In this document: piece after piece, positions 8,504 to 16,830 of the stretch
Numbering within the stretch: the stretch's first letter is position 1
Layout: every line of letters begins with the position of its first letter
Assembly: GCF_001618175.1 (NCBI RefSeq)
Contig: NZ_LPXN01000057.1
Location: 1 to 52,484, forward strand
Direction: 5' to 3'
Length of the DNA stretch: 52,484 bases
Source of the DNA: Oceanibaculum pacificum
GTDB lineage: Bacteria; Pseudomonadota; Alphaproteobacteria; Oceanibaculales; Oceanibaculaceae
Notes under the pieces: generated by a model
Database searches by the model: none
What the model saw: the letters and a program-made list of their open reading frames with translations, nothing else
What the model was told of the DNA's origin: nothing
Translations under genes and position numbers: made by a program

Positions 8504-8532
8504 GGGGGAGGGAACAGGCGGTTCTCTCCCCC
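8504..8532 (-). other. Intercistronic hairpin between binding protein and livH
   Basis: GGGGGAGGGAAC (8504-8515) can pair with GTTCTCTCCCCC (8521-8532) around AGGCG, giving a 12-pair stem with one G-U pair. It has no T tract. Hairpins at this place commonly protect the binding-protein message from decay or reduce read-through, so that the periplasmic protein is made in excess over the membrane parts; that role here is inferred. Confidence 0.55.
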
Positions 8533-8564
8533 GGCCGCTCGGTCAGTCGTCAGTCAGGCGTGGC

Positions 8565-9779
8565 TTACTTGATCAGCTTCATCTCGGCATTGGCGATGCT
8601 GGCCGGATACAGCACCTTGATGTCCTTGCCCTGCACCTGGATGATCGGCATGTCGCGGCCGAGATTCATGTGGTTCGGGCCGAACTTGATCGGGCCGTAG
8701 AAGGTCAGCATGTCGGTGGCTTCCAGCGCGTCGCGCACCTTGGCCTTGTCGGTGCCGCCGGCCTTCTGCACCGCGTTCACCAGCACATCGGCCGCCGCCG
8801 CGCAGGAGGCGTGAACATAGTCCGGGTCGGATTTGAAGGCGGCGGTGAAATCCTTGTAGAAGGCTTCCGTTGACGGCCACACCCCGGCGGCGCCGGTATA
8901 GGCCGTGGCATGGTGCCACCAGGTGGAGCTGGTGACGCCATCGGCCAGGTCGCCAAGCCCGTCGGTGAACTCCCGGTAGGCCGGGCCGGTCACCATGGTG
9001 ACGATCGGCGCCTTCACGCCCAGATCGTTCAGCTGTTTGCGGCCCAGGATCAGATCCTGGGTGTAGCCGGTCATGTAGATCCAGTCCGCGCCGGTCGACT
9101 TGATCGCCGAGATGGCGGCGGAATGGTCCATCGTGCCGACGGCGTACAGCTCATTATAGACCACCTCGATGCCCGCCGCCTTGGCGGAGGTCGCCATGGA
9201 GGTCGCCATCGATTTCGGGAACACGTCGTCGCGGCCGTAGATCGCGACCTTCTTCAGAGTCGGCAGCTTCTCCTTGTACAGGGCGGCCATCGCGTCGGTC
9301 ATGCCGCTGTTCGGGGCCAGCGTGCCGAACAGGTATTTGAAGCTCTGGTCATACACCGATTCGGAGGAGGCGACGCAGGCCAGCAGCGGCACCTGGTAGC
9401 GCTCGGTCACGGCGGCGATGATCTTGGTGTGGCCGGAGCCGAAGGGGGCGGTCAGGAAATCCACCTTGTCGTCGGTGATCAGCTTCTCGGCCAGCTGGCC
9501 GGCGCGCTTGCCATCGGTCTGGTAGTCGTACTTGATGATCTCGACCTTCATGGTCTTGTCGCCGACCTTCACCCCGCCGGCGGCGTTCAGCTTGTCGAGC
9601 CAGAGCTGCCAGACCGCCTCCTGCTTCTTGCCTTCGTCGGCCAGGCCGCCGGTCAGCGCCAGCGGCGCGCCGATGCGCAGCACGTCAGCCGCGAAAGCGG
9701 CATGCGGCAAGGCGGCCGCCGCGACGAAGGCGATAGCGGCTGCCGTCGTGACGGCGGTTTTCGTGGATGGTTTGAACAT
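8565..9779 (-). CDS. LIV-type ABC transporter substrate-binding protein 2
   Basis: A 404-residue periplasmic binding protein of the Peripla_BP_6 family. The signal peptide is about residues 1-30 (ending HAAFA, then ADVLRIGAPLALTGGLADEG). It is paralogous over its whole length to the protein at 3722-4924. One stretch is nearly identical at the DNA level, 9408-9530 here against 4556-4678 there. It is the first gene of the transporter operon. A promoter-proximal inverted repeat at 9901-9924 lies upstream. Two binding proteins for one membrane complex suggest two related ligands. Confidence 0.9.
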   Translation of the reverse strand: MFKPSTKTAVTTAAAIAFVAAAALPHAAFAADVLRIGAPLALTGGLADEGKKQEAVWQLWLDKLNAAGGVKVGDKTMKVEIIKYDYQTDGKRAGQLAEKLITDDKVDFLTAPFGSGHTKIIAAVTERYQVPLLACVASSESVYDQSFKYLFGTLAPNSGMTDAMAALYKEKLPTLKKVAIYGRDDVFPKSMATSMATSAKAAGIEVVYNELYAVGTMDHSAAISAIKSTGADWIYMTGYTQDLILGRKQLNDLGVKAPIVTMVTGPAYREFTDGLGDLADGVTSSTWWHHATAYTGAAGVWPSTEAFYKDFTAAFKSDPDYVHASCAAAADVLVNAVQKAGGTDKAKVRDALEATDMLTFYGPIKFGPNHMNLGRDMPIIQVQGKDIKVLYPASIANAEMKLIK

Positions 9780-9900
9780 ATCGCGACCCCCAGTTCTGCC
9801 ATGAATGTTGCGCGCGGCCGTGAAGCCGATGCGCCGTCGCCTCTCTTCGACGGTGCGGAGCAGCCATGCACCGCAAGCCCCATGCCAAAAGCCGTAAGGC

Positions 9901-9924
9901 CAATAGTTTCAACTACAACTATTG
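9901..9924. promoter_or_regulatory. Inverted repeat, putative operator of the LIV operon
   Basis: CAATAGTT (9901-9908) and AACTATTG (9917-9924) form a perfect 8-base inverted repeat with an 8-base spacer. It lies about 120 bases upstream of the binding-protein-2 start, in the only non-coding gap before this operon. The size and AT-rich arms fit a dimeric regulator such as a MarR or LysR protein; which one is unknown. Confidence 0.5.
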
Positions 9925-10009
9925 TGTCGGGGAGCATGTGCCGGGGGAAATTGATCAGGCTTTGAGCGCAAATGAGCCCGGTCTGATGAAAAACCGTGCA
10001 GGGGCGTGG

Positions 10010-10237
10010 TCATTCATCGGTCCGGCGCGGCTTGCCGGGCGGACGGGAGGGCGATTGTGGCCCAGGGCTCGGGGCGGTCGAGCGTTCGGCGAGTAATCGC
10101 TCGACCCGGCGCGCCAGGGCAAGCAGTTCCGGCGGCGTATCGTCGGGCACTGGGTAGAGCCGGCGAAGCCGCAGCATAAGCGCGGCATCGTCGGGTGGGT
10201 CACCGGTCGTCGGAATCCTGCGCTTGTTCATCATCAT
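10010..10237 (-). CDS. Small protein downstream of the ars operon
   Basis: A 75-residue charged protein of unknown family. The first of three tandem ATG codons has GGAGG a few bases upstream, which supports translation. The middle part (LRRLYPVPDDTPPELLALARRVERLLAE) looks helical, and the tail is proline/serine/arginine-rich and probably disordered. The helix only weakly recalls NepR-type anti-sigma factors, and no PhyR or EcfG gene is close, so I do not assign that role. It lies 78 bases after arsC on the same strand and may be the last gene of the arsenic operon. Confidence 0.55.
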   Translation of the reverse strand: MMMNKRRIPTTGDPPDDAALMLRLRRLYPVPDDTPPELLALARRVERLLAERSTAPSPGPQSPSRPPGKPRRTDE

Positions 10238-10315
10238 GGGAAGCCTCCATAGGGACTTCGAACCTGATGATTGAACGCTGTCGGCGGATAAATCCGTCGC
10301 GGGCGCGAAGTATTG

Positions 10316-10843
10316 TCAGGCGACGTCCGGGTCGATGCGGGACGCGCCTTCCATCGTGCCGATATGGCGTAGCCGGGTCTGCAACGACAACCGGTCGATG
10401 GACGCCAGCGGCAGGCTGAGGAAGGCGGAAATCCGGTTCTTCATATAGCGGGTGGCCTGTGAGAAGGCGCGCGCCTGGGCCTCTTCGCCCTCTACAGCCG
10501 CCGGATCCTCGATGCCCCATACGGCGGTCATTGGGGTGCCGGGCCAAACGGGGCATGTCTCGCCCGCCGCCCGGTCGCACACGGTGAAGACGAAATCCAT
10601 GCGCGGCGCGTCCGGGGCGGCGAACACATCCCAGCTTTTCGAATGGAGCGGCGCCGTCTCGTAGCCCAGCGATTCCAGCGTCTCCAGCGCGCGCGGATGT
10701 ACGAAGCCCTTCGGATGGCTGCCGGCGGAAAAGGCGCGGAACCGGCCTTTGCCGTCGACGTTCAGGATGGCCTCGGCCAGGATCGAGCGTGCCGAATTGC
10801 CGGTGCACAGGAACAGGACATTGTAGGGACGCTCGGAAGTCAT
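10316..10843 (-). CDS. arsC: Arsenate reductase ArsC, low-molecular-weight phosphatase type
   Basis: A 175-residue protein of the low-molecular-weight tyrosine phosphatase/arsenate reductase family. The P-loop is at the N terminus (LFLCTGNSARS; Cys13-x5-Arg19) and an acidic catalytic motif is near residue 112 (WGIEDPAA). The family reduces arsenate to arsenite with thioredoxin or glutaredoxin in the cytosol. It starts 10 bases after the arsJ stop, so it is in the ars operon. No arsenite pump (ArsB or Acr3) is present in the window. The extended C terminus after about residue 145 is longer than in the minimal phosphatases. Confidence 0.88.
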   Translation of the reverse strand: MTSERPYNVLFLCTGNSARSILAEAILNVDGKGRFRAFSAGSHPKGFVHPRALETLESLGYETAPLHSKSWDVFAAPDAPRMDFVFTVCDRAAGETCPVWPGTPMTAVWGIEDPAAVEGEEAQARAFSQATRYMKNRISAFLSLPLASIDRLSLQTRLRHIGTMEGASRIDPDVA

Positions 10844-10853
10844 GGTTTCCTCC

Positions 10854-12074
10854 TCAGGTCGAGACGGTTCTGGGTAATCGCAGCGACAGCAGCCAGCTAA
10901 AGCCGACCAGAAGGGCGGCGATCAGCAGGCAACCGGCGATGCCGTGCGCCTGATAGGCCAGGCCGGAGAGCAGCGTGCCGAGCAGCCGGCCACCGGCATT
11001 GGCCATGTAGTAGAAGCCGACATCCAGGGCCACGCGCTCGGCATCGGCATAGGCCAGGATCAGGTAGGAATGCAGCGCGGAGTTGATGGCGAAGACCAGC
11101 CCGAACAGCCCGAGCCCGAGGATGATCGCCAGGTCCGGCGCCAGCATATCCGGGCGGGTCAGCAGGAAGGCCAGGCCGGCCGGCAGCAGCGCCAGGATGA
11201 AGGCCCACAGCCGCGCCGCGCCGACCTCGCTGGAGGTGCCGTCCACCGACCGGCGGACCAGCGCCGGGGCGGCGGCCTGCACCGCGCCATAGCCGATGAT
11301 CCACAGCGCCAGGAAGCCGCCGACCTGCTCGAAGCTCCAGCCCAGCACGTCGTACAGGAACACCGGCACGCCGACCACGAACCAGGTGTCGCGCGCGCCG
11401 AACAGGAAGAAGCGCGCCGCCGAAAGCCGGTTCACCGCCGCGCTTTTGGCCAAGAGCGCGCCGATGCCCGGCTTACTTTTCATCCGGCCGAGATCGCCGG
11501 TCAGGAAGATCAGCGTCGCCAGCAGCACCAGCCCCAGCCCGCCGGCCATGATCCACAGCGCGCTCTCGAAGCCGAATGCCGCCAAGAGCGCGCCGCCGAT
11601 GAAGAAGCCGACGCCCTTCAGCGCGTTCTTCGAGCCGGTCAGCAGCGCCACCCAGCGGAACAGCCGCCCGGATTGCCCGCTGGGCACCACCAGCTTGATG
11701 GCGCTCTTCGCGCTCATCTTGGTCAAATCCTTGGCTACCCCGGCCAGCCCCTGCGCCGCGACCACATAGGCGACCGACCAGGCCAGCGGCCAGGCGGGAT
11801 CGAGCAGCGCCAGCATGCCCAGCGCTGCGATCTGCAAGGCCAGACCCAGATGCAGCGTCAGCTTCAGCCCGAAACGCGCGCCGACCCAGCCGCCGGCCAG
11901 GTTGGTCGCCATGCCGGCCAACTCGTACAGCAGGAACAGCAGTGCCAGCTCGAACGGCGTATAGCCCAGCGTGTGGAAATGCAGCAGCACCAGCATCCGC
12001 AGCGCGCCATCGGTCAGGGTAAAGCCCCAATAGCCGGCGGTGACGATGGCGTAGCGGCGGATATCGGCACTCAT
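10854..12074 (-). CDS. arsJ: Organoarsenical effflux MFS transporter ArsJ
   Basis: A 406-residue major-facilitator protein with about 12 hydrophobic segments. ArsJ exports 1-arseno-3-phosphoglycerate, the unstable product that GAPDH makes when arsenate replaces phosphate. The identification rests on the fold plus the direct coupling to a dedicated GAPDH: the arsJ ATG overlaps the GAPDH stop by four bases (ATGA at 12071-12074). Internal sequence such as [19 protein letters not shown] and [18 protein letters not shown] is consistent with the family. Confidence 0.88.
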   Translation of the reverse strand: MSADIRRYAIVTAGYWGFTLTDGALRMLVLLHFHTLGYTPFELALLFLLYELAGMATNLAGGWVGARFGLKLTLHLGLALQIAALGMLALLDPAWPLAWSVAYVVAAQGLAGVAKDLTKMSAKSAIKLVVPSGQSGRLFRWVALLTGSKNALKGVGFFIGGALLAAFGFESALWIMAGGLGLVLLATLIFLTGDLGRMKSKPGIGALLAKSAAVNRLSAARFFLFGARDTWFVVGVPVFLYDVLGWSFEQVGGFLALWIIGYGAVQAAAPALVRRSVDGTSSEVGAARLWAFILALLPAGLAFLLTRPDMLAPDLAIILGLGLFGLVFAINSALHSYLILAYADAERVALDVGFYYMANAGGRLLGTLLSGLAYQAHGIAGCLLIAALLVGFSWLLSLRLPRTVST

Positions 12075-13096
12075 GACGGCAGCGCCGCGGCGACCTTGGC
12101 CGCCAGCTCGACCAGGCGGTGAGTATAGCCCATCTCATTGTCGTACCAGGCGTATATCTTTACCTGGGTGCCGTTCACCACCATGGTCGAGGGCGCGTCG
12201 ACAATGGCGGAGCGTGTGTCGTTCAGATAGTCGGCGGACACCAGCGGCCGTTCCTCATAGCCCAGAATGCCGGCCAGCGGCCCCTCGGCCGCGGCTTTCA
12301 ACAGCGCGTTGACCTCGGCCGCGTCGGTCGGACGCTCGACCTCGAACACCGCATCGGTCAGCGAGGCGTTCAGTAGCGGCACGCGCACGGCAAGGCCGTT
12401 CAGCCGGCCTTGCAGCTCCGGGAAGATCGCTCCGATGGCGGTGGCCGAGCCGGTCGAGGTCGGGATCAGGGAATTCAGCGCGGAGCGGGCGCGCCGCAAA
12501 TCCTTGTGCGGCGCATCGACGATGGTCTGGGTGTTGGTGACATCGTGAATCGTGGTGATGCTGCCGTGCCGGATGCCGATGGCTTCATGAATCACCTTCA
12601 CCAGCGGGGCGAGGCAATTGGTGGTGCAGGACGCCGCCGTTAGCAAATGGTGGCGCTGTGGTTCATACAGATGGTCGTTCACGCCCATCACGATGTTCAG
12701 CGCGCCTTGCTTTACCGGGGCGGCGACGAGGATCTTGCGCACCCCCATCTCGTAATACGGGGCCAGCGCATCGGTGGTGCGGAACTTGCCGGTCGCTTCC
12801 AGCACAATATCGACGCCACGCCGCTGCCAGGGCGCATCGCCCGGCGTTATCGCGTTGCTGTAGCCGATGCGCCGGCCGTCGACCAGCAACCCCTCGGCAT
12901 CGCCCGCCACCGGCACCGGCCAGCGGCCATGCACGCTGTCGAATTCCAGCAGGTGCGCGGCCGTGGCGCTGTCGCCCTTGGCCTCGTTCACATGCACGAC
13001 GGCAAGATCGCCCAGCGTCGCGGCGCGCTCCGTCAGCGCGCGCAGGGCCAGCCGGCCGATGCGGCCGAAGCCGTTAATGCCAATGCGGACGGTCAT
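12071..13096 (-). CDS. ArsJ-associated glyceraldehyde-3-phosphate dehydrogenase
   Basis: A 341-residue GAPDH. The NAD-binding start is [20 protein letters not shown], the catalytic cysteine is Cys157 in [11 protein letters not shown], and the substrate region is SGRAR-like [13 protein letters not shown]. In ars operons this enzyme uses arsenate with glyceraldehyde-3-phosphate to make 1-arseno-3-phosphoglycerate for export by ArsJ. The ATG at 13096 overlaps the arsR stop (ATGA), which fixes the start; the longer in-frame extension lies inside arsR. It is a dedicated copy within the operon rather than a housekeeping gap gene, judged by context. Confidence 0.9.
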   Translation of the reverse strand: MTVRIGINGFGRIGRLALRALTERAATLGDLAVVHVNEAKGDSATAAHLLEFDSVHGRWPVPVAGDAEGLLVDGRRIGYSNAITPGDAPWQRRGVDIVLEATGKFRTTDALAPYYEMGVRKILVAAPVKQGALNIVMGVNDHLYEPQRHHLLTAASCTTNCLAPLVKVIHEAIGIRHGSITTIHDVTNTQTIVDAPHKDLRRARSALNSLIPTSTGSATAIGAIFPELQGRLNGLAVRVPLLNASLTDAVFEVERPTDAAEVNALLKAAAEGPLAGILGYEERPLVSADYLNDTRSAIVDAPSTMVVNGTQVKIYAWYDNEMGYTHRLVELAAKVAAALPS

Positions 13097-13434
13097 GCGC
13101 GGCTTCCCTTGGTGGCGGGCAGGCAGGAGATTGGCGCGCAGAGCTCGGGCCTGCCCTGGCAGCAATCCTCGGCCAGGAAGGACAGCAGGTCGCGCATGCC
13201 GTCATAGTCGGCGGCGTAGAAAATCGACCGTCCATCGCGCCGCGCGGTGATCAGGCCGGCGCGGTCCAGCTCCTTCAGGTGGAAGGAAAGCGTGGCCGGG
13301 GAGACGCCCAGCGTCTCCGCGATCAGCCCGGCGGCCAGCCCATCCTCGCCCGCCGGCACCAGCAGGCGATAGATCGCCAGCCGGGTTTCCTGGGCCAGCG
13401 CGGTCAGTCGTTGAATGGCGATTATCGTTTCCAT
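13093..13434 (-). CDS. arsR: ArsR-family arsenic-responsive repressor
   Basis: A 113-residue winged-helix repressor. The HTH is [20 protein letters not shown], followed by a wing ([15 protein letters not shown]). It lacks the ELCVCDL metal site of the classical plasmid ArsR. Instead it carries cysteines near the C terminus ([16 protein letters not shown]), like the arsenite-binding cysteines of Acidithiobacillus-type ArsR. The ATG at 13434 is chosen because the HTH family begins there and a promoter -10 element ends six bases upstream. It heads the operon and overlaps the GAPDH start by four bases. Confidence 0.9.
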   Translation of the reverse strand: METIIAIQRLTALAQETRLAIYRLLVPAGEDGLAAGLIAETLGVSPATLSFHLKELDRAGLITARRDGRSIFYAADYDGMRDLLSFLAEDCCQGRPELCAPISCLPATKGSRA

Positions 13435-13469
13435 ATTTTGAGAATAGCAAAAATATCGAAACGAGTCAT
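13433..13469 (-). promoter_or_regulatory. arsR promoter and putative ArsR operator, probably leaderless
   Basis: On the minus strand a -35-like ATGACT (13469-13464) and a -10-like TATTCT (13446-13441) are separated by 17 bases. A start six bases further on would fall on the A of the arsR ATG, and there is no Shine-Dalgarno sequence, so the message may be leaderless. ATATTTT (13433-13439) and AAAATAT (13450-13456) form an inverted repeat over the -10 and start site, a good place for ArsR to block transcription. Confidence 0.6.
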
Positions 13470-13470
13470 G

Positions 13471-13501
13471 AAAAAAGAGGGGCCGGCGCATGGCCGGCCC
13501 C
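13471..13501 (-). terminator. Intrinsic terminator of the MBL-fold gene
   Basis: GGGGCCGGC (13479-13487) and GCCGGCCCC (13493-13501) form a perfect 9-pair stem with a 5-base loop. On the minus strand it is followed after CTC by six T's (13476-13471). It lies 24 bases past the MBL-fold stop and insulates the ars promoter from read-through. Confidence 0.85.
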
Positions 13502-13524
13502 TGCCTTGGAGATAATGGCGCGCG

Positions 13525-14490
13525 TCAGCAGCCGGAAACGCAGCTCGCCTTGCCATCGAAGGCCATGGTGCGGCCGGAGAGCGGCAGATGCACCGGCACC
13601 GTCACCGCCTTGGCGAACACGTCGGTGCGCGAGCCGGGCCGCACCACGCCCTTCTCGGTCGCCGGCTCGTTCACATGCGACGGGATGACAGCCTTCGGCT
13701 TGATCAGCTCGTTCACCACATAGGCCGCCTCGGTCGGGCCGGTGGTGAAGGTGTCGCCGATATTCATCACCACCAGCGCTGCCTTGTACTGCTCGCCGAC
13801 AACCACCTTCTGCTCGGCGGTGACGCCGGTGTCGCCCGACAGATAGGCCACCAGCCCGTTGCTGAAGGTCAGCACATAACCGGTCGGCGGTCCGGCATAA
13901 GCGGTCAGGCCGGCCTTCTCCAGCATCTCGGCGAACGGACCGCCGATCATGCCCGGCGCGATGCCGTTGGAATGCGCGGCCGGCACTGTGGTGATGGTCA
14001 CCCCGCCCACCTTGCGCGACGCGCCGAAGCGCACGAGCAGGGAATCCTCCGGCTTGCCGCCCACTTCCTTCAGCTTGCTGGCGAAGTAGGAGGGCATTTC
14101 GCTGCCGGTGACGATCTTCGAGCCCTTCGCCACCGCGATGTTCACCGAGGCGGTGTTCGGCAGGGCGACGACGGAGATGTCCGGCTTGCCGCAGGCCCCG
14201 GCATTGACGGCCGAGGTGTGCCGGTCGCCGACATGATCGCCATGCATGTGGCTGACCAGCACGGCGTCGATCTTGCCGAGGCGCGGGTCGCTTGCCCCGG
14301 CGACGGTGCGTCCGGCATCGTACAGGATGCGCGTGCCGTCCGGATCCTCAAACACCATCGCCCGGTCGAAAGCGCAGAATTCGCCGTCATGGCTGCCCAG
14401 CGGCGTCACCTTCACGGTATTCGCCTGGGCCGCCAGCGGCAGGCTCACGGCGCTCAAAAGCATGGCGCAGAATGCATATTTCACGGTCAT
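13525..14490 (-). CDS. Secreted MBL-fold metallohydrolase
   Basis: A 321-residue protein with a signal peptide (residues 1 to about 25, ending LAAQA) and a metallo-beta-lactamase fold. The metal motif is VLVSHMHGDHVGD (HxHxDH), with a further histidine in TVPAAHSNGI and the aspartate in YLSGDTGVT. The fold covers hydrolases of many ester, thioester and lactone substrates. The LGSHDGEFCAFDRAMVFEDP opening does not match class B beta-lactamases, and the substrate is unknown. I chose the ATG at 14490 because GGGAGGGGG stands at a proper distance; a GTG three bases earlier is too close. It is a monocistronic gene, closed by the terminator at 13471-13501. Confidence 0.88.
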   Translation of the reverse strand: MTVKYAFCAMLLSAVSLPLAAQANTVKVTPLGSHDGEFCAFDRAMVFEDPDGTRILYDAGRTVAGASDPRLGKIDAVLVSHMHGDHVGDRHTSAVNAGACGKPDISVVALPNTASVNIAVAKGSKIVTGSEMPSYFASKLKEVGGKPEDSLLVRFGASRKVGGVTITTVPAAHSNGIAPGMIGGPFAEMLEKAGLTAYAGPPTGYVLTFSNGLVAYLSGDTGVTAEQKVVVGEQYKAALVVMNIGDTFTTGPTEAAYVVNELIKPKAVIPSHVNEPATEKGVVRPGSRTDVFAKAVTVPVHLPLSGRTMAFDGKASCVSGC

Positions 14491-14686
14491 CACAGCCCCC
14501 TCCCAAAATCATGGCGGTGCGTTTCTTTCGGAAACGATCATACGTGAAATAGGCCGGTTTTGCCGCAGACAATCGGCAGGCGTTTCTGCCTTTGAATTAA
14601 TCATCGGCCACCCTTTTGGGCAGCGCTTTTCCCCGCAGCCGCGGCAGGGCCGGCGCTTTGCGGCTGAAATATCCCGGTATGGGCTC

Positions 14687-14703
14687 TTGGCATGCGAATT
14701 GCC
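14687..14703 (+). promoter_or_regulatory. Candidate sigma-54 (-24/-12) promoter
   Basis: TTGGCATGCGAATTGCC carries GG (14689-14690) and GC (14701-14702) with exactly ten bases between them. It matches the sigma-54 consensus TGGCACG-N4-TTGC at all but one of its core positions. A start about 12 bases later would leave a short leader before the ribosome binding site of the next gene. This would tie the transporter to nitrogen control through an enhancer-binding protein such as NtrC. I did not find a convincing NtrC site upstream. Confidence 0.5.
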
Positions 14704-14734
14704 CCTGAGGGGTTTTCCGCATCAGGAGGGGACA

Positions 14735-15931
14735 ATGGGTTTCGCACCGACATCATCTCGCCGGCAGCTGTTCCGCAGCGCCGCCCTGGGTGGCCTGGCA
14801 CTGGCCGCCATCGCCGCCTTCCAGCCGGTCCAGGCGCAGGACACGGTGAAGCTGGGGCTGGTCGCCGCCCTCTCCGGCACCTCGGCCGTGTCGGGCGAGG
14901 CGATCACCCGCGGCCTCACCATCGCGATGGAGGAGATCAACGCCGCCGGCGGCATTCTCGGCGGCAAGAAGATCGCGCTGATCCGCCGCGACGACGAATC
15001 CAACCCCGGCAAGGGCGTGGCGGCGGCGCGCGAGCTGATCTTCTCCGAGAAGGTCGCCGCCTTCTTCGGCGGCATCGACACGCCGGTCTCCTTCGCCATC
15101 GTGCCGCTGGCCAACCAGCAGAAGGTGCCCTTCATGGGCGTCTGGGCGGCCGGCACCGGCATCACCCGCAACAAGGCGGAGCCGAATTACGTGTTCCGCG
15201 TCTCGGCGATGGACGTGCTGGTCGACAAGGCGCTGATCGCCCACGCCAAGGCTAAATTCTCGGCCGATCAGGTCGGCCTCATGCTGATCAACAACCCCTG
15301 GGGCGAATCGAACCAGGTCGGTCTGACGGCGGCGGCCGAGGAGCAGGGGGTGAAGATCGTCGGCATCGAGAAGTTCGAGGCCAGCGACGTCGACATGGTG
15401 GCGCAGCTGACCCGGCTGAAGCAGGCTGGCGCCAAGTCGCTGATCCTGGTGTCCAACGCCGCCCCGGCGGCGCAGATGATCAAGTCGATGGACCGCATGG
15501 GCTGGGACGTGCCGGTGGTGTCGCACTGGGGCATCTCCGGCGGGCGCTTCACCGAGCTGGCCGGCCCGACGGCGGAGAAGGTGCACTTCATCCAGACCTA
15601 CAGCTTCTTCGGCGAACAGAGCCCGACCGGCAAGAAGGTGCTGGACGCGCTGATGGCGAAATATAGCGACGTGAAGGGCCCGGGCGACGTGATCGCGCCG
15701 GTCGGCACCGCCAACGCCTACGACGCCATGCATCTGCTGGCCAAGGCCATCGACAAGGCCGGCTCCACCGATGGCGACGCCATCCGCAAGGCGCTGGAAT
15801 CGCTGGGCAGCCACCAGGGGCTGATCAAGACCTACAACCCGGCCTTCACCGCGACCGAGCACGATGCGCTGAACGAGAAGGACTATGTGATGGTCCGCTT
15901 CAAGGGCGACCAGATCGTTCCCATCGATTGA
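14735..15931 (+). CDS. LIV-type ABC transporter substrate-binding protein (second operon)
   Basis: A 398-residue Peripla_BP_6 binding protein. The signal peptide starts MGFAPTSSRRQLFRSAALGG and ends near VQAQ; the twin arginine (SSRRQLF) gives it a possible Tat signal. The mature start DTVKLGLVAALSGTSAVSGE is typical of amino-acid or amide receptors. The ATG at 14735 follows AGGAGGGG at an ideal distance. It is not a close relative of the two binding proteins at 3.7-9.8 kb. It heads the operon with livH and the fused livMGF. Confidence 0.9.
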   Translation: MGFAPTSSRRQLFRSAALGGLALAAIAAFQPVQAQDTVKLGLVAALSGTSAVSGEAITRGLTIAMEEINAAGGILGGKKIALIRRDDESNPGKGVAAARELIFSEKVAAFFGGIDTPVSFAIVPLANQQKVPFMGVWAAGTGITRNKAEPNYVFRVSAMDVLVDKALIAHAKAKFSADQVGLMLINNPWGESNQVGLTAAAEEQGVKIVGIEKFEASDVDMVAQLTRLKQAGAKSLILVSNAAPAAQMIKSMDRMGWDVPVVSHWGISGGRFTELAGPTAEKVHFIQTYSFFGEQSPTGKKVLDALMAKYSDVKGPGDVIAPVGTANAYDAMHLLAKAIDKAGSTDGDAIRKALESLGSHQGLIKTYNPAFTATEHDALNEKDYVMVRFKGDQIVPID

Positions 15932-15957
15932 TCCCGGCGTAACCGGAAGGACCGGCC

Positions 15958-16830
15958 GTGCTGCTGTTCTCCAGCCTGATCTCGGGCCTGGCCATCGGCT
16001 CCATGTATGGGCTGCTGGCGCTGGGCTATCACGTCACCTGGGCGGTGTCGCGGACGGTGAATTTCGCGCTGGGCAGCAGCATGATGCTGGGCGCGGTTTT
16101 CTGCTACTCGCTGGCGGTCACCTTCGGCTGGCCGATCCTGCTGGCGGTGCCGGCGTCGCTGGTGCTGTGCGTGCTGTATGGGCTGCTGGTGGAGCGTGTC
16201 GCGGTGCGGCCGTTCCGCCAGCGCAATTCCGACGCCTGGCTGATGGCCACGGTGGCGGCCGGCATCCTGGTCGATAATATCGTGCTGTTCACCTTCGGCA
16301 AGGAGCCGCGCGGCATGCCGTCGGCGCTGGCCGAGGCGCCGCTGATGATCTTCGGCGCCGGCGTCATGCCGCTGCAACTCGTCATCCCGGCGGTCGGCAT
16401 CGGCATCGCGCTCGCCTTCTGGGCGGCCAGCAAATATACCGGCTATGGCAAGGCGATGCTGGCGGTGGTGCAGAATGCGCGGGCAGCGCAGCTCATGGGC
16501 ATCAGCGTGCCGGCGGTGATTATGTTCTCCTACGGGCTGTCGGCCCTGCTGGCCGGGGTGGCGGGCATTCTGATCGCGCCGCTCTACACCGTCTCCTCCA
16601 CCATGGGCTTCCTGTTCGGGGTGAAGGCCTTCGCGGTCGCCATCCTGGGCGGCATGGACAATCCCTGGGGCGTGGTGGCGGCCGGGCTGATCTTCGGCGT
16701 CATCGAGGCGATGGTGATCGCGCTGTTCGGCTCCAGCTACACCTACATCCTCACTTTCGGGCTGGTGATCGGCCTGCTGGTGCTGCGCCCGCACGGGCTG
16801 TTCGGCCGCGCCGGGGTGAACAAGGTATGA
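15958..16830 (+). CDS. livH: LIV-type ABC transporter permease LivH (second operon)
   Basis: A 290-residue permease with about eight hydrophobic segments. The LivH landmarks are GSMYGLLALGYHVTWAVSRTVNFALGSSM (in two parts: GSMYGLLALGYHVTW and AVSRTVNFALGSSM) and AILGGMDNPWGVVAAGLIFG. It starts with GTG at 15958 after GGAAGG, 26 bases past the binding-protein stop. Its stop overlaps the fused transporter gene by four bases (ATGA). Confidence 0.92.
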   Translation: MLLFSSLISGLAIGSMYGLLALGYHVTWAVSRTVNFALGSSMMLGAVFCYSLAVTFGWPILLAVPASLVLCVLYGLLVERVAVRPFRQRNSDAWLMATVAAGILVDNIVLFTFGKEPRGMPSALAEAPLMIFGAGVMPLQLVIPAVGIGIALAFWAASKYTGYGKAMLAVVQNARAAQLMGISVPAVIMFSYGLSALLAGVAGILIAPLYTVSSTMGFLFGVKAFAVAILGGMDNPWGVVAAGLIFGVIEAMVIALFGSSYTYILTFGLVIGLLVLRPHGLFGRAGVNKV

